A DNA stretch of 7,030 nt from an uncultured Cellvibrio sp. (lineage in GTDB: Bacteria; Pseudomonadota; Gammaproteobacteria; Pseudomonadales; Cellvibrionaceae): the NCBI GenBank assembly GCA_946886255.1, contig CAMPIG010000253.1:1-7030 (forward strand), read 5' to 3'. The notes under the pieces are model-generated. The model did not search any database, was not told the origin of the DNA, and worked only from the letters and a program-made list of their open reading frames with translations. Shown piece by piece: positions 5,168 to 7,030 of this stretch (positions within the stretch are counted from its first letter, which is position 1; the number at the start of each line of letters is the position of its first letter). Position numbers and translations under genes: made by a program.

Positions 5168-7030
5168 ATGAAGTCCTATCTCCTTGTTTTCCTCTCACTA
5201 TTTCTTTTAATAAATACCAGTTTTGCATCCACCCCAATGCTGACTGTAGATGACTTTATGGCCGGCCCCGACTTGTTGGATATGGATATATCTCCCAGCG
5301 GTCGCTATCTTGCCGAGGTGCGGAAAGTGGGCAAGCTTCACATAGCTTTAGTTCGCGACCTTAGTACCCCAGACCTGAAAATCATTGGCAAAATTGGTGA
5401 CAGTGTGATTCGCCCTTATACAGTAATCTGGGCGAAAAATGAGCGATTAATCGTGAACGTGCTAGTTCCCTATAACACTAAAAAAGTGATTCGCGATTCA
5501 CAAAAAGATGATGATTTTGATATCAATAATCATTTTATGTTTCGCCGATCGGTTGCTGTGGATCCTGATGGAAAGAACATCGTTTCGCTGATGACAGATA
5601 TGCGCTCACAACGCTATCGCTTCAACTTGTCCAGTATTCGCCACACCCTGCCTGAGGATCCAAAACACATATTGATGAACAGTTTTCATAACGAGAAGCT
5701 CACTCTGTTCAAAGTCGATGTTTTTAATGGCACATCGGAAAAGTTGGTCTCTGGTGGAAAAAATACAATTAGCTTTATCTGCGACAATCAGGGCGCGCCG
5801 CGTTATCGCGTGGATTACCTACGTGTTGGTAAGAAATATAGAATTTTTGAATTAACCACTGATAAAAGCTGGAACAAAGTGGATGAGATTACTCTGGACC
5901 CTGACAACGAAAACGCCTTGGATAGCGACTTGGTTGGTCTCACTGTGCAGGGTGCACTAACCTATCGCAAAAAAAATCCCGTCACCGGATTCTATGAGTT
6001 AGTTGAGCAAAATCGAACCGACAAAACCATGAAGGTTTTAGCTTCATCCCCCACACAGGATATCGCTGGATTAATTAGACAAGGATTCAATGACGAGGTC
6101 GTTGGTTATAGGGTGGAGGAAGATATATTAATCAACAAATATTTTGATGCTGAACGTCAGCGCGCCTACGACAGTATTCGCCAGCGCATGCACGGCTACG
6201 GCTTTCATTATATGAGTAGTGACAATCAGGGCCGACATATCGCGATCAAATCTTACGGGCAAGATCTTCCTGCGGGGTACTACCTTTACGATACCCAGAA
6301 AGACCATCTGAAACTTTATGATGTGGGTTATAAGAGCTTACCCACCGAAAAATTAGGAATGCCTGGCAGCACAAACTATACCAGCCGGGATGGGGCAAGC
6401 ATTCGTATGTATCTGCTCTTTCCTGCCAATTACCAAAAAGGCAAAAAATACCCTTTGGTCATTATGCCTCACGGCGGACCGCAAGCGCGCGACTACGCGT
6501 TTTATAACGATTTTGCTGCTTTTATTGCAAGCCAGGGCTATTTTGTAGCACGCCCTAACTTCCGTGGTTCAACCGGTTATGGCAAAGCATTTGAGGTCGC
6601 TGGCTATAAACAGTGGGGCGGCATTATGCAGGACGACTTGCAGGATGCAGCCCAATTTCTGATTAAAAAGAACCTCATTCAGGAAGGTAAGGTTTGCCTT
6701 GCGGGTGCTTCTTATGGTGGGTATGCAGCCCTGATGGGGTTGGTAAAGCATGGGGATTTTTATCAATGTGCTATCAGCATCAATGGTGTCACCCAGTTGG
6801 CTGACCAAATTAAGTATGACGAAAAACGCTTCAAGAAATACCAGGAGCTAATTGAGCATGTTTATAACAGTATTGGTGATCCTAAAACGGACGCAAGCAT
6901 GCTCGCTGCCAATTCTCCGCAGCTACAAGTCGCCAGGATCAATGATCCGGTCATGATTGTTGCAGGAACAGAAGATGCGGTAGTTCCCTACAAGCAATCA
7001 CAAATGATGGTTAAAGCGTTGAAGAAAGCC
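5168..7030 (+). CDS. Exported S9-family (prolyl oligopeptidase-like) serine peptidase, 3' truncated by window edge
   Basis: The frame is open for 621 codons to the last base and has no stop in the window. Residues 1-20 (MKSYLLVFLSLFLLINTSFA) form a signal peptide with likely cleavage SFA/ST, so the enzyme should be periplasmic or outer-membrane associated. Residues 25 to about 390 resemble the beta-propeller that filters peptide substrates in this family; DISPSGRYLA at 40-49 is a typical blade motif. The alpha/beta-hydrolase domain starts near 395: HGGP (435-438) at the oxyanion region, RGSTGYG (466-472), nucleophile Ser515 in GASYGGYAA (codon 6710-6712), and Asp603 in GTEDAVVP (codon 6974-6976). 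The catalytic His should lie a few dozen residues further on, outside the window. Dipeptidyl- or acylaminoacyl-peptidase activity is possible; substrate cannot be told from sequence. It is divergent from the xylanase, but a shared role is not shown. Confidence 0.93.
   Translation, partial: MKSYLLVFLSLFLLINTSFASTPMLTVDDFMAGPDLLDMDISPSGRYLAEVRKVGKLHIALVRDLSTPDLKIIGKIGDSVIRPYTVIWAKNERLIVNVLVPYNTKKVIRDSQKDDDFDINNHFMFRRSVAVDPDGKNIVSLMTDMRSQRYRFNLSSIRHTLPEDPKHILMNSFHNEKLTLFKVDVFNGTSEKLVSGGKNTISFICDNQGAPRYRVDYLRVGKKYRIFELTTDKSWNKVDEITLDPDNENALDSDLVGLTVQGALTYRKKNPVTGFYELVEQNRTDKTMKVLASSPTQDIAGLIRQGFNDEVVGYRVEEDILINKYFDAERQRAYDSIRQRMHGYGFHYMSSDNQGRHIAIKSYGQDLPAGYYLYDTQKDHLKLYDVGYKSLPTEKLGMPGSTNYTSRDGASIRMYLLFPANYQKGKKYPLVIMPHGGPQARDYAFYNDFAAFIASQGYFVARPNFRGSTGYGKAFEVAGYKQWGGIMQDDLQDAAQFLIKKNLIQEGKVCLAGASYGGYAALMGLVKHGDFYQCAISINGVTQLADQIKYDEKRFKKYQELIEHVYNSIGDPKTDASMLAANSPQLQVARINDPVMIVAGTEDAVVPYKQSQMMVKALKKA

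Noticed and set aside
5155..5168. ATG at 5155 as an alternative start for the peptidase.
   Set aside because: It is 13 bases from the 5168 ATG, so it is out of frame. The 5168 start leads directly into a proper signal peptide.

Overview
This window looks like chromosome from a free-living, polysaccharide-degrading gammaproteobacterium of the Cellvibrio/Teredinibacter kind. That placement is an inference from gene content: a large secreted multi-module GH10 xylanase with several carbohydrate-binding modules, next to ordinary gammaproteobacterial housekeeping genes (selO, djlA). No taxonomic marker gene is present.

Layout. Bases 1-879 (+) are the C-terminal 292 codons of selO, a protein AMPylase with a kinase-like fold; its N-terminal part lies outside the window. 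Bases 929-1720 (+) are a complete djlA, a membrane-anchored DnaJ-type co-chaperone, 49 bp downstream on the same strand. Bases 1721-2074 hold no intact gene. On the + strand at about 1809-2059, however, they carry what reads as a frameshifted, truncated remnant of a RetSat/phytoene-desaturase-like FAD oxidoreductase. A GC-rich inverted repeat lies inside that remnant.

Bases 2075-4954 (-) encode a complete 959-residue exported xylanase. Its order is signal peptide, divergent CBM2-like module, Ig-like module, GH10 catalytic domain, CBM6-like module, and two tandem CBM4/9(CBM22)-like modules. A 213-bp divergent intergenic region (4955-5167) separates it from an exported S9-family (prolyl oligopeptidase-like) serine peptidase at 5168-7030 (+). 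The peptidase gene runs off the right edge before its catalytic His codon.

The divergent region is the most structured non-coding stretch. It has a 30-bp quasi-palindrome almost midway between the two start codons, an 8-bp direct repeat on either side of it, a good sigma70-like promoter for the peptidase, and a small inverted repeat over that promoter's -35. It may control both divergent genes, but no regulator is encoded in the window.

I see no CRISPR array, tRNA, rRNA, insertion sequence or phage gene, and no clearly new multi-gene system. The points most worth following are the oxidoreductase remnant, the palindrome between the divergent genes, the xylanase with a changed -2 subsite residue and a divergent CBM2, and the cysteine pattern of SelO.
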